Program-made: the position numbers and the translations under genes | Shown: positions 1 to 9,428 of the stretch, one piece after another | How the letters are laid out: each line of letters opens with the position of its first letter | How positions within the stretch are numbered: position 1 is the stretch's first letter | NCBI GenBank assembly: GCA_005881895.1 | Contig: VBCG01000150.1 | Location: forward strand, 1 to 45,100 | Source of the DNA: Betaproteobacteria bacterium | GTDB taxonomy: Bacteria > Pseudomonadota > Gammaproteobacteria > Burkholderiales > Casimicrobiaceae | DNA: 45,100 nt | Direction of reading: 5' to 3' | Notes under the pieces: model-generated | The model's database searches: none | The model's input: only the letters and a program-made list of their open reading frames with translations | What the model was told of the DNA's origin: nothing

Positions 1-1122
1 GACGGACGACGTCACGATCGTCCCGGTCGACCGCGTCGACGCCGCGATCGAGTATTTGCGCAAATAACGCGTCCTAAGGCGCTGGCTGGGCGCGGAAAGG
101 TTCGCGTACGCGTCACAATATTGATCGGCCATCATCAGGTAGGCCGCTTCCAATGCCGCAGTCGTTCGCGCAGTGTCGAACAACGTGCTCGAGCGACCGG
201 GTCCGGCGAGAAAGTCGCGCAGGCGTCGCCGTTCATTGGAATTTCGCGCTAACGCAAGCGCTTTTTCCTCGTACGCCGCGACGCTGTCCGCAATGAGCTC
301 GGGCAACCCGATTGCCGTCAGCAAGCTCGCTGCCACGCGACCTGCAAATGTCTCGCCGCGCAAAGTCAGCGACGGGTAGCCGGCCCAGAGCGCATCGCTG
401 GCCGTCGTGTGGGGGTTATACGGCCACGTGTCGAGAAACAGATCGGCGTGTCGATAGAGGCCCAGTCGGGGGCGACCACGCGAACACGATGCGAGACGAA
501 TCGATACCACGCTTGTGCGCTTCGGCACGCAGATTCGCGATCGCCGGATAGCCGTCGTGACGTGCGAGCAGCCACAGCACCGAATCGGGCACCGCGGTCT
601 GATTCGGGCCCGCACGTCAAAGACTTGTGGATTCAACTTGTAGACATTGTTGAAGCAGCAAAAGACGATGCTCCCGGCGGGAAGTTGCAACGCCGGGCGT
701 TCCGATGGCTCGGCGATTGGACGTTTGCGATCATTGATCTGATAGCTGCCGGGGAGAAGGGCGAGCGTCTCCGCATACTCGGCCGCGTGTGCAATCGGCG
801 TGACGACATCATCGCCGATCAGATAATCGGCCAGCCCACTGCCCAGCGTCCCGGGATAGCCGCGGTAGTGCACTTGGATCGGCGCCGGACGAAGCGCCAG
901 CGCGCCGGGCGGCGCGCCCTCGGTCTGTCCTTTGAGGTCGATCAGAATATCGATGCCTTCGCGGCGAATGACTTCCACCAATCGCTGCGGGCCAACCCCT
1001 GCGAATGCCGGTTCGTCGGGAACGAAGCCCAATGCGTGCGTGGCGGCATCGAGCGCTTCGAGCACGCGTCCTTGCGCAGCGAGCGCGAGCGCTCGAACTC
1101 GGCGGAGACGGTCATCCTGCAC
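1..1122 (-). pseudogene. SPINDLY/O-GlcNAc transferase-like (glycosyltransferase family 41) C-terminal region, N-terminally truncated, with compensating frameshifts
   Basis: Minus-strand frame from GTG at 1122 reads ...VGPQRLVEVIRREGIDILIDLKGQTEGAPPGALALRPAPIQVHYRGYPGTLGSGLADYLIGDDVVTP... and later RHADLFLDTWPYNPHTTASDALWAGYPSLTLRGETFAGRVAASLL. The stretch between about 455 and 600 gives the expected OGT sequence (AVPDSVLWLLARHDGYPAIANLRAEAHKRGIDSSRIVFAWSPPTGPLS) only in a different frame. No stop in the main frame before the window edge. Confidence 0.65.
2..67 (+). CDS. C-terminal end of an unidentified protein cut by the window edge (...TDDVTIVPVDRVDAAIEYLRK*)
   Basis: Open frame from the window edge to TAA at 65-67; too short to identify. 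Confidence 0.3.
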   Translation, partial: TDDVTIVPVDRVDAAIEYLRK

Positions 1123-1210
1123 GGTGCATGCGGAAAGGGGAAAGTCTAGCGTACGATTTGAGGCGATTGCTCGCGCAGGGGTGCGGCGTATTACGGGGAC
1201 TCACGAGATC

Positions 1211-1918
1211 GTGGAAGCTGACAAGACGTTGCGGCGCGACGTCGCGCTCGCCAACCGGATCATCGAACGCTGCGGGCTCTCGAACGTGTTCGGTCACGCG
1301 AGCGCGCGCATACCGGGCACTGACACCTTCCTCTTTCCGCGGCGTCGCTCGCCCGGATTCGCGGAAGAGAATCATCTGCTGGTCATCGACACGGACGGCA
1401 ACGTGCGCACCGGGGTCGGCACGCCGAACAGCGAGTTGTGGATTCATGCCCGGATCTATGCGTCGCGACCCGACATCGGCGGAATCGTCCATGCGCATCC
1501 GATGGCGTGTATCTGCCTGTCGCAAATCGGCGAGCCCTTTCGTATTGTCCACAACCAGGGCGGCGCATTTGCCGCGGGCGTCGCGGAATACGAGCCGATT
1601 GGACTGATCCGCACGCGCGAGTTGGGGGATCAACTCGTGCGATGCCTCGGCAGCGCAGTAGGTGTCATCATGCGCGGCCATGGCATCACGACGGCGACGG
1701 CTGACATTCGCAGCGCGACCGTTGCGGCGTGCTTTCTGGAGGAGGGCGCCCGCTTGCAGTTGCAAATGCTTGCCGCTGCCGGCGGCGACCAGGGCCAAAT
1801 CCGCGCCTACACGCGCGAGGAGGCCGACCGTGTCAGCGACCAACTTTCGCCCGCCATCGTCGCACGCGCTTGGGAGTACTACGCGGCCGTCGCGGAGGTG
1901 CGCCCGCTCGGCGGATGA
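1211..1918 (+). CDS. class II aldolase/adducin family protein
   Basis: ORF 932..1918; GTG at 1211 gives LANRIIERCGLSNVFGHASARIPGTDTFLFPRR...NSELWIHARIYASRPDIGGIVHAHPM...RGHGITTATADIRSATV, typical of the family. Confidence 0.85.
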   Translation: MEADKTLRRDVALANRIIERCGLSNVFGHASARIPGTDTFLFPRRRSPGFAEENHLLVIDTDGNVRTGVGTPNSELWIHARIYASRPDIGGIVHAHPMACICLSQIGEPFRIVHNQGGAFAAGVAEYEPIGLIRTRELGDQLVRCLGSAVGVIMRGHGITTATADIRSATVAACFLEEGARLQLQMLAAAGGDQGQIRAYTREEADRVSDQLSPAIVARAWEYYAAVAEVRPLGG

Positions 1919-1924
1919 CGATCA

Positions 1925-2902
1925 TTATTCCGCTGTCGCGCCGGTCCGCCGCACGATCTCGCCGTACTTTTTTGCCTCAACGCGGATCGTGTCGGCAAGT
2001 TGCTCGGGTGTGCCGGGCGTCGCTTCGAAGCCGAAGTTTTGGAGTTGAAGCTTCACGTCGGCGTCGGCAAGTTGCCGATTGACCTCGGCGTTGATCTGCC
2101 GAACGACTTCTGGCGGAGTGCCGCGCGGCGCGAGCAGCGCAAGCCACGAACCCACCTCGAATCCCGCAGGACCGCCGGCTTCTTCGACCGTCAGGACGTC
2201 GGGCAAGGTCTTGAGTCTCTCTTTCGACGCGATGGCGATCAATTTGATCTTGCCGGATTGGATCAACGGCAAGGCGGAACCGAGTGTCGAGAATGCCCAG
2301 CCGACGTCGCCGTTCGCGATCGACACGTACATCTGCGACTGATCCTTGAACGGCACGTGGATCATCTTCGTGCCGGTGAGGAACTCGAATTCGGCGCTTC
2401 CAAGATGTGAAGGGCTGCCGACATACGACGATCCATACGTGACGGCGCCCGGATTCGCTTTAGCGGCCGCAATCAGCGCGCGCACGTTTTGATACGGTCC
2501 CGCAGTCGCAACAATCAGAAAGAAAGGCGTGCGGTAGAACATCGCGACGGGCACAAAATCCTTGTCCGGGTCGTACGGCAGCTTCTTGTAGAGCGCCGGA
2601 TTGATCGCCACGTGGGCATTGCTGACGACCAGCAACTCGTGCCCGTCGGGTGCGGCATTCTTGACGGCCTCAATCGCGATGAAGCCGCTCGCGCCTGGAC
2701 GCGGATCGACCAGCACCTGCTGCGACCACGCGCGGGACAGTTTCTCGGCCAGTATGCGGGCGAATACGGCGGGACCGGCGCCTGCTGAATAAGGCGCCGT
2801 GATCTTGACGACCTTCGACGGATACGTTTGCGCAACGACTGGCACTGCGAAGAGCCACGCGGCAATGAAAACCGACAAGCGCGAAGGCGTCGTCTCCATC
2901 AT
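1925..2902 (-). CDS. Bug/TctC family tripartite tricarboxylate transporter substrate-binding protein
   Basis: ORF with signal peptide, YPSKVVKITAPYSAGAGPAVFARILAEKLSRAWSQQVLVDPRPGASGFIAIEAVKNAAPDGHELLV; canonical Bug family sequence. Confidence 0.92.
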   Translation of the reverse strand: MMETTPSRLSVFIAAWLFAVPVVAQTYPSKVVKITAPYSAGAGPAVFARILAEKLSRAWSQQVLVDPRPGASGFIAIEAVKNAAPDGHELLVVSNAHVAINPALYKKLPYDPDKDFVPVAMFYRTPFFLIVATAGPYQNVRALIAAAKANPGAVTYGSSYVGSPSHLGSAEFEFLTGTKMIHVPFKDQSQMYVSIANGDVGWAFSTLGSALPLIQSGKIKLIAIASKERLKTLPDVLTVEEAGGPAGFEVGSWLALLAPRGTPPEVVRQINAEVNRQLADADVKLQLQNFGFEATPGTPEQLADTIRVEAKKYGEIVRRTGATAE

Positions 2903-3110
2903 GTTTTGCTCCGAGCACGTGCACGAAAGGGATTAGCAGTCGAAAACGTAGCACGTTTGACAGTGGTGAGCAGGAATAGAGACTGTCGAGAACAGTCTCG
3001 TAACCAATGGAAACTTATGTCTACCGAGCGCGTCGATCAGGCGCTGCAAATGCTGCGCACGTGACTTTGCACTACGGGGTTTCGTCTTGCCCCCCGAAGT
3101 ATTTACGCAC

Positions 3111-3480
3111 TCATTTCCCGTCGTAGGCAGCCTTGAGCTTGGCGGCGTCCAGCTTCTTCATCTGGAGCATCGCCTGCATTGCCCGCTGCGCGCCGGGAGA
3201 CGCGGCATCCTTGACAGGTCGGGCAGGAGACTCGGCACCACTGCCAGGACACGCCGAACTTGTCCTTGAGCCAGCCGCACTGCTAGGCGTTCGCGTCGCC
3301 GCCCGCCGTGAGCTTCTGCTAGCAATAGTCGATCTCGTCCTGCGTCTCGCAGCGGATGACCAATGAGATCGCATCGTTGAACTTTGAAGACCGGGCCGCC
3401 TTTAGCCGTGAAAGGCTGACACTCAAGCTCGAAGGTAACGGTCATCACGGAGCCGGGCGGGTTTCCCGCGGGAGCGGCAA
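3111..3480 (-). pseudogene. VOC/PhnB-like protein remnant (glyoxalase/3-demethylubiquinone-9 methyltransferase-like)
   Basis: Fragments GSVMTVTFELECQPFTAKGGPVFK, VIRCETQDEIDYC*QKLTAGGDANA*QCGWLKDKFGVSWQ and QRAMQAMLQMKKLDAAKLKAAYDGK* lie in different frames; two in-frame TAG codons (plus-strand cta at 3319-3321 and 3283-3285); N-terminal part missing. Confidence 0.8.
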
Positions 3481-3591
3481 AACAGCGGACGCTTTTCTCA
3501 GCGCGCAGCGAGCTTACGTCCGGCGACACTACCTTTGCACAGCGCCCGGTGCCTCCAGCTCACCTACTGGTCGCGTCGCATAATTGATATT

Positions 3592-3786
3592 ATGTCAAAT
3601 AACCGAAACAGGCATGGGGAAGCGAAAGACTTGCCATCTAGGCTCGGCATGAACCCGATGACCGCTCTGCTATTCGCTCTTTGGACCGAGGGGTACGCCC
3701 GCGAAGACGGCATCGGGCGCAATCGATCGATCCACGCGGCTTTCCTTCGGGATTTCTTACACTTCGTTGTGCGCTACTCGCGGTGA
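3592..3786 (+). CDS. possible small hypothetical protein (MSNNRNRHGEAKDLPSRLGMNPMTALLFALWTEGYAREDGIGRNRSIHAAFLRDFLHFVVRYSR)
   Basis: Internal ATG of ORF 3535..3786; lies upstream of a plus-strand terminator; no recognised family. Confidence 0.25.
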   Translation: MSNNRNRHGEAKDLPSRLGMNPMTALLFALWTEGYAREDGIGRNRSIHAAFLRDFLHFVVRYSR

Positions 3787-3875
3787 GCCACATGTATTTC
3801 CGCTAACCCGATGAAGCGATTGAAAAATAGGACATCAACTATTCCCGGCACGCTCATTGCTGACTGAAAATCAAC

Positions 3876-3937
3876 GGTCCGGGACGAGTTGCCGGCGAGA
3901 CGAAGAGGAAGCGTTTCGTATCCCGGACCTTTTTTTT
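3876..3937 (+). terminator. rho-independent terminator
   Basis: GGTCCGGGA (3876-3884) pairs perfectly with TCCCGGACC (3921-3929), followed by eight T; loop contains a further ACGAA/TTCGT pairing. Confidence 0.75.
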
Positions 3938-4070
3938 CGACATTGCAGAAGGCGTAGCAATCCGTGGCGCAAGGTGCGAGATTCAACCCGCGCCCGGAGT
4001 TCGGGAGTGGCAAGGGGGAGCGACGCAGGAGGTCGGTTGACGTTTCGTGGGTGAACTGGCTGACCGGAGA

Positions 4071-4102
4071 AAAGGCCTCGTCTCAAGACGCGGCCTTTTT
4101 TC
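4071..4102 (+). terminator. rho-independent terminator, probably bidirectional
   Basis: AAAGGCCTCGTCTCAAGACGCGGCCTTTTTTC: GGCC/GGCC and CGTC/GACG pairing with a T run on + and a shorter T run on -. Confidence 0.7.
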
Positions 4103-4125
4103 TTGGCTGCTCCCCGATCACGCAT

Positions 4126-4506
4126 TCATTCCATGCCGGCGAGCGCGAAGTCCGCCAACACGTCAAGCACGTTGGGCGCCTCTCCCGCCGCCTCGACGAT
4201 TTCGAATTTGACCTGAGGCAGCGCGGCCTGAACGGCCTTCATCTGCCGCGGAAAATCCTCTCGCAGGTGTCCGCCACGACCGAAAAACAATGGCACGATT
4301 CGGATCGCACTTATTCCTTGTGCGGCAAGGGCTTGAGCTGCCGACTTGAGATCCGGCTGGAGGTAATCTAGATAGGCCAGGGCCGTGGGTAGTTCGGGCC
4401 GCTTCTCGCGGAGTCGCGCCAATAACCGCTCGAAAGGCTCCGCCCAACGAGGGTCGCGGGCTCCATGCGCATAAAGAATCAAGGCGCGTCGATCCATCGC
4501 CGTCAT
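4126..4506 (-). CDS. cbiX: CbiX/SirB-type sirohydrochlorin chelatase
   Basis: RALILYAHGARDPRWAEPFERLLARLREKRPELPTALAYLDYLQPDLKSAAQALAAQGISAIRIVPLFFGRGGHLREDFP; short single-domain CbiX. Confidence 0.85.
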   Translation of the reverse strand: MTAMDRRALILYAHGARDPRWAEPFERLLARLREKRPELPTALAYLDYLQPDLKSAAQALAAQGISAIRIVPLFFGRGGHLREDFPRQMKAVQAALPQVKFEIVEAAGEAPNVLDVLADFALAGME

Positions 4507-4580
4507 GATATGTCTGGTGGAAATAACCGGATAGCCATTGATTCCTTTCCCTTATTTTCATGCTCTTCTATCGTAGCGTC

Positions 4581-6242
4581 ATGTATCGCTATGACAGCTT
4601 CGATCAGCGTCTTGTCGACGAGCGCGTCGCGCAATATCGCGACCAGACGCGGCGATACCTCGCCGGCGACCTCACGGAAGACGATTTCCGACCGCTCCGT
4701 CTGCAGAATGGCCTGTACATCCAGAAGTACGCGCCGATGCTGCGGATTTCGATTCCGTATGGGCTTTTGTCCACGCTGCAACTGCGCACGCTGGCGCGTA
4801 TCGGCCGCAAATACGATCGCAGCTACGGACACTTCACGACACGCCAGAACATTCAATTCAATTGGCCGAAGCTCGAGGACGTTCCCGATATTCTCGCCGA
4901 GCTCGCCGCGGTTGAGATGCATGCAATCCAGACGTCAGGCAACTGCATTCGCAACATTACCAGTGACCACTTTGCCGGAGTCGCGGGTGACGAAGTTGCC
5001 GACCCGCGGCCCTATTCCGAGCTCGTCCGCCAGTGGGCTGCATTGCATCCCGAGTTCGCGTATTTACCGCGCAAGTTCAAGATCGCGATCACCGCCGCGA
5101 CCACCGATCGCACCGCCCTCCTCGTCCATGACATCGGCTTGCAGATCGTGCGCAATGACGCAGGAGAGATCGGTTTTCGCGTCATCGTCGGCGGCGGTAT
5201 GGGTCGTACGCCGATCATCGGCCACGTGATCCGCGAATTTCTGCCCCGCGCCGAAATTCTCAACTATCTCGACGCGATCCTTCGCGTCTACAACCGCTAT
5301 GGCCGTCGCGACAACAAATACAAGGCGCGCGTCAAGATCCTCGTCAAGGACAGAACACCCGAAGTGTTCGCGCGGGATGTCGAAGAGGAGTGGTCGCATC
5401 AGCGCGGCGGACCGGCAACGGTGCCCGACGAAGAGATCGAGCGTCTTGCTGCGCATTTTCCGGCGCCATCGTACGACGTTCTGGCCGGCGACGATCCGAC
5501 GTATAAGTCCGAGCTCGCGGACAACCGAGCGTTCTCGAACTGGGCGAAGCGCAACGTTCATTCGCACAAGGTCGCCGGCTATGCAATCGTCACGCTGTCG
5601 TTGAAGAAGACCGGCGTGCCGCCGGGCGATGTCACGTCCGATCAAATGGACGCGATCGCGGATCTCGCCGACCATTACAGCTTCGGCGAGCTCCGTGTCT
5701 CGCATGAGCAAAACCTGATCTTTGCTGACGTGCGTCAGGCGGATCTCTTTGCGCTGTGGACCGAGCTCAAAGCGCTCGGCGTTGCGACACCGAATATCGG
5801 ATTGCTGACGAACATCGTCTGCTGCCCGGGCGGCGACTTCTGTTCGTTAGCGAACGCCAAATCGATCCCGATCGCCGAAGCGATCCAGCGTCGTTTCGAC
5901 GATCTCGATTATTTGCACGACATCGGCGAGCTCGACCTCAATATCTCGGGTTGCATGAACGCCTGCGGCCACCATCATGTGGGACATATCGGCATTCTCG
6001 GCGTCGACAAAAACGGCGCGGAGTGGTATCAAGTGTCGATCGGCGGCTCACAGGGCAATGACGCAGCGCTCGGCAAGGTGATCGGTCCTTCCTTCGCCGC
6101 GCACCAAATGCCCGACGTCATCTCGCGTTTGATCGATACATACATCGACAATCGGCACGAGGACGAGGCCTTTGTCGATACGGTTCACCGAATCGGCATC
6201 GAGCCTTTCAAGGAACGCGTCTATGCCGCAGCAGCTCATTAA
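4581..6242 (+). CDS. cysI: sulfite/nitrite reductase hemoprotein (siroheme, 4Fe-4S)
   Basis: ATG at 4581 in ORF 4560..6242; TSGNCIRNITSDHFAG and CCPGGDFCSLANAKS...NISGCMNACGHHHVGHIG, the siroheme/4Fe-4S cysteine motifs. Confidence 0.93.
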   Translation: MYRYDSFDQRLVDERVAQYRDQTRRYLAGDLTEDDFRPLRLQNGLYIQKYAPMLRISIPYGLLSTLQLRTLARIGRKYDRSYGHFTTRQNIQFNWPKLEDVPDILAELAAVEMHAIQTSGNCIRNITSDHFAGVAGDEVADPRPYSELVRQWAALHPEFAYLPRKFKIAITAATTDRTALLVHDIGLQIVRNDAGEIGFRVIVGGGMGRTPIIGHVIREFLPRAEILNYLDAILRVYNRYGRRDNKYKARVKILVKDRTPEVFARDVEEEWSHQRGGPATVPDEEIERLAAHFPAPSYDVLAGDDPTYKSELADNRAFSNWAKRNVHSHKVAGYAIVTLSLKKTGVPPGDVTSDQMDAIADLADHYSFGELRVSHEQNLIFADVRQADLFALWTELKALGVATPNIGLLTNIVCCPGGDFCSLANAKSIPIAEAIQRRFDDLDYLHDIGELDLNISGCMNACGHHHVGHIGILGVDKNGAEWYQVSIGGSQGNDAALGKVIGPSFAAHQMPDVISRLIDTYIDNRHEDEAFVDTVHRIGIEPFKERVYAAAAH

Positions 6243-6735
6243 GGATCGCACCGTCGTCGACGACCGCTGGACGCTTCTGCGCGATGTGACTTCGGAGCCC
6301 ATTCCGCCGGGTCCCATCATTGTGTCGCTGCCGGTTTGGAAGGCTCGCCGTGACGAGCTCGCCGCGCGCGGCGATGTCGGCGTTTGGCTTGCGGCGGCCG
6401 ACGACCCTGCCGAGCTCGCCGCCGACACAGCGACATTGCCGCTGATCGCCGTCGATTTCCCGCAATTCACCGATGGGCGCGGCTACTCGATCGGCCGGCT
6501 CTTGCGCGAGCGCTACGGCTTTGCGGGAGAGCTCCGTGCGATCGGCGACGTGCAGCGTGACCAACTCTACTATCTCGCGCAATGCGGTTTCAACGCGTTC
6601 GCAATTCGCGCCGATCACAGCGCCGGTGACGCGCTCGCAGGTTTGGCGGCATTCAGCGACGGTTACCAACTGACGAACGCCCGCACGCCATGGTTCCGCC
6701 GTCGCGCGGAGCCTGGCGCGACCGACGTTCGATGA
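6223..6735 (+). CDS. DUF934 family protein
   Basis: Internal ATG at 6223 of ORF 6172..6735, overlapping the cysI 3' end; ...LIAVDFPQFTDGRGYSIGRLLRERYGFAGELRAIGDVQRDQLYYLAQCGFNAFAIR, typical of the protein that follows cysI. Confidence 0.88.
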   Translation: MPQQLIKDRTVVDDRWTLLRDVTSEPIPPGPIIVSLPVWKARRDELAARGDVGVWLAAADDPAELAADTATLPLIAVDFPQFTDGRGYSIGRLLRERYGFAGELRAIGDVQRDQLYYLAQCGFNAFAIRADHSAGDALAGLAAFSDGYQLTNARTPWFRRRAEPGATDVR

Positions 6736-7502
6736 GCGGCGTTGTCTATCTGATCGGCGCGGGTCCCGGCGCGGCCGACCTTCTCACACTGCGCGCAGCG
6801 CGGCTGCTCGAATCCGCCGACATCGTGTTTCACGACGCGCTCGTGCCGCGCGAGCTGTTGGCTTTTGCGCGGCGCGCAGAGCTCGTGGCCGTCGGCAAAC
6901 GCTGCGGTCGTCACAGCACCGCGCAAAGATTCATCAACAAACGTCTGATCGATGCCACTCGTCGTTTTGCGATCGTCGTGCGGCTCAAGGGCGGCGACCC
7001 GCTGTTATTCGGGCGAGCGCAAGAAGAGATCGCCGCGCTCGAGTCGGCTGGTATCGCCTATGAAATCGTACCCGGCATTACGGCAGCGCTCGCCGCGGCC
7101 GCGGCCGTGGGAACCTCCCTCTCGCAACGCGGTGCGGTCCGCAGCGTGGCATTTGCGACGCCGCGCGTCGGCAGCGGCGAAGACGTAAGCGATTGGCTGC
7201 GCGGATTCTGTGCGGCCGACGCAGGCGCGATCTACATGGGCATCGGCGAAGCGCCGGCGATCGCCGCAGCGTTGCTCGCCAAAGGCAAGCCACTGTCGCT
7301 ACCGGTCGCAGTCGTAGAAAATGCGTCGCTCCCCAGCGAGCGAATCATCCACACGACACTCGCGGCGCTTCCCGCGCTGGCCAAGCTCCAATTCACCGGC
7401 CCTACTCTACTGCTCGTCGGTCCGCAATTTGCTGCGCGCGTCACGGCAACGAATCGTGCCAAGAACGCGCTGGATACACCTGCCGCAGCGCGACGCGCCT
7501 AA
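6732..7502 (+). CDS. cobA: uroporphyrinogen-III C-methyltransferase (SUMT)
   Basis: VYLIGAGPGAADLLTLRAARLLESADIVFHDALV...VRLKGGDPLLFGRAQEEIAALESAGIAYEIVPGITAALAAAAAVGTSLSQRG. Confidence 0.93.
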   Translation: MSGVVYLIGAGPGAADLLTLRAARLLESADIVFHDALVPRELLAFARRAELVAVGKRCGRHSTAQRFINKRLIDATRRFAIVVRLKGGDPLLFGRAQEEIAALESAGIAYEIVPGITAALAAAAAVGTSLSQRGAVRSVAFATPRVGSGEDVSDWLRGFCAADAGAIYMGIGEAPAIAAALLAKGKPLSLPVAVVENASLPSERIIHTTLAALPALAKLQFTGPTLLLVGPQFAARVTATNRAKNALDTPAAARRA

Positions 7503-7599
7503 CCTCGCGGAGACACGCGGAGACGCACAGGCCGTTCTGACGCGGGCGCTATCATCGAGTCCATATAGCGCCAAGCCGGCGCTCCGCACTCGGATCGCC

Positions 7600-8229
7600 A
7601 TGCGTCTTCCATTGTTCGATCTTCCGCCTGCCGCTCAGCGTGCCTGGCTGATCGAGCGCTTGTCGCAACCAGCCCCGCCGAGCGCGCTCGGCTTGAGCGA
7701 CGGTTTCCGCCTGCCGGGCCGTGAAGGTGCACCGACGCCGGCCGCCGTGCTCGTGCCGCTCGTCAATCGCCCCGACGGATTGCACGTGCTGCTGACGCAA
7801 CGTAGCGCGCAACTCCCCGACCATGCGGGCCAGATCAGCTTTCCCGGCGGACGCGTTGAACCACAAGACCCCGATCACGCCGCCGCGGCATTGCGCGAAG
7901 CGACCGAAGAAATCGGCCTTGATCGCGAGCGCGTCGAAGTCTTAGGCGAGCTCGCGCACTATGAGACCGTGACGGGCTACCGCGTCGCGCCGATCGTCGG
8001 CTGGATCGAGCCGCCGCTCTCGCTCACGCCCGATCCACTCGAAGTGTCGGATGTGTTCGAAGTGCCACTCGTATTTCTCCTAGATCCGGCGCATCAGAAA
8101 CGCCACTTCCGGATGCTGGGCGCGCTGCGCCGCGATTACTGGGCGATTCCGTACGGTGACCGCTACATCTGGGGCGCGACCGCGGCAATGTTGCTCATCC
8201 TTGATCGCACGCTACGCGCGGATCGGTAA
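7600..8229 (+). CDS. NUDIX hydrolase, CoA pyrophosphatase type
   Basis: ATG at 7600 in ORF 7321..8229; Nudix box-like GGRVEPQDPDHAAAALREATEEIGL, preceded by LLTQRSAQLPDHAGQISFP. Confidence 0.9.
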   Translation: MRLPLFDLPPAAQRAWLIERLSQPAPPSALGLSDGFRLPGREGAPTPAAVLVPLVNRPDGLHVLLTQRSAQLPDHAGQISFPGGRVEPQDPDHAAAALREATEEIGLDRERVEVLGELAHYETVTGYRVAPIVGWIEPPLSLTPDPLEVSDVFEVPLVFLLDPAHQKRHFRMLGALRRDYWAIPYGDRYIWGATAAMLLILDRTLRADR

Positions 8230-8244
8230 GCAGGCCCAGCGTCG

Positions 8245-9428
8245 ATGAAATCCCGCTTGGACTCGGGGCTGGTGTTGTCCGGCGGCGGCGCGCGTGCGGC
8301 TTATCAGGCCGGTGCGCTGTGTGCGATCGCTGCGACCCTCGGCAAGCACCGACGACGTCCGTTTTCGGTGATCAGCGGCACATCGGCCGGCGCGATCAAC
8401 GCGGCCACGTTGGCGGTCCATGCCGACGACTTTGGACGCGGTGTCGCGCGCTTGATGCGCTGGTGGCGAAACGTCGACGTTGCCGACGTCTATCGCGCTG
8501 ACTTCGCAACGCTGTCGAGCCATGGCATGCGCTTCCTCGCAGCCATGGTCGGCGCCGGTCGTGCTCCCGAAGATGCTGCCTCGATGCTCGACAACACGCC
8601 GCTTGCTGCGCTGCTGGAGCGCGCGCTCGATGTGGAACGTATCGCCGAACATTGCGCCAGTGGCGCGTTGTCCGCGCTCGCGATCAACGCGACAAGCTAT
8701 GCGACCGGTCAGGCAGTGACGTTTTTCGAAGGGACGAACGGCCATGCAGCGTGGAAGCGCACGCGCCGCCGCGGCGAGAGCGCGCGAATCACGATCGCGC
8801 ATCTGATGGCGTCGACGGCGATTCCGTTCATTTTTCCTGCCGCGCGCATCGGCGATGATTTCTACATGGACGGCTCGGTTCGCCAGATCACACCGCTGTC
8901 GCCGGCGCTGCACCTCGGTGCGAGGCGTCTCGTCGTGATTGCAGTTGGACAATTCTTCGGCCAGCGTGCGGATGCGGTACCGATCGAGCCGCAATACCCG
9001 TCGTTTGCGCAAATCGCGGGCCATGCATTGTCGTCGATCTTCCTCGACAATCTGGGCGCGGATCTCGAGCGGCTCACGCAGATGAATCGCCTTCTTGCGC
9101 TGCTACCCGCCGCGCGGCTCGAGCGCAGCGGCCTCGTGCTCCGCCACGCCGTGCGATGGTGCTGGCGCCGTCGATCGATATCGGAACGCTGGCGCTCAAG
9201 TACGCGGATCGATTGCCTGCAGGCGTACGAACGCTGCTGCGCGGCTTCGGCAGCACACGCGGCACTGGCGCCAATCTGTTGTCGTATCTGTTGTTCGACC
9301 GCGACTTCTGCCGGGTGCTGCTGCGGCTCGGCTACCAGGACACGTTTCTGCGGCGCGATGAGGTTGCCGCATTTCTTGACACGCTTCGCACGAACTTCAT
9401 TCCGTTCGGGTGGCCCGAGTTCCGGTGA
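8245..9428 (+). CDS. patatin-like phospholipase family protein, apparent frameshift near 9145
   Basis: GLVLSGGGARAAYQAGALCAIA...VISGTSAGAINAATL (GXSXG) and DGSVRQITPLSPALHLGARRLVVI; after about 9145 the continuation (MVLAPSIDIGTLALKYADRLPAGVRTLLRGFGSTRGTGANLLSYLLFDRDFCRVLL...) lies in another frame, ending at 9428. Confidence 0.85.

Noticed and set aside
3283-3321. Possible amber recoding (TAG read-through) in the VOC-like gene
   Set aside because: Additional frameshifts and N-terminal loss fit pseudogene decay better; no other gene shows internal TAG.
3938-4102. Assignment of the candidate RNA as 6S, 4.5S or tmRNA
   Set aside because: Size would fit 6S RNA but I could not recognise the conserved central bubble or any known signature; kept only as an unassigned candidate.
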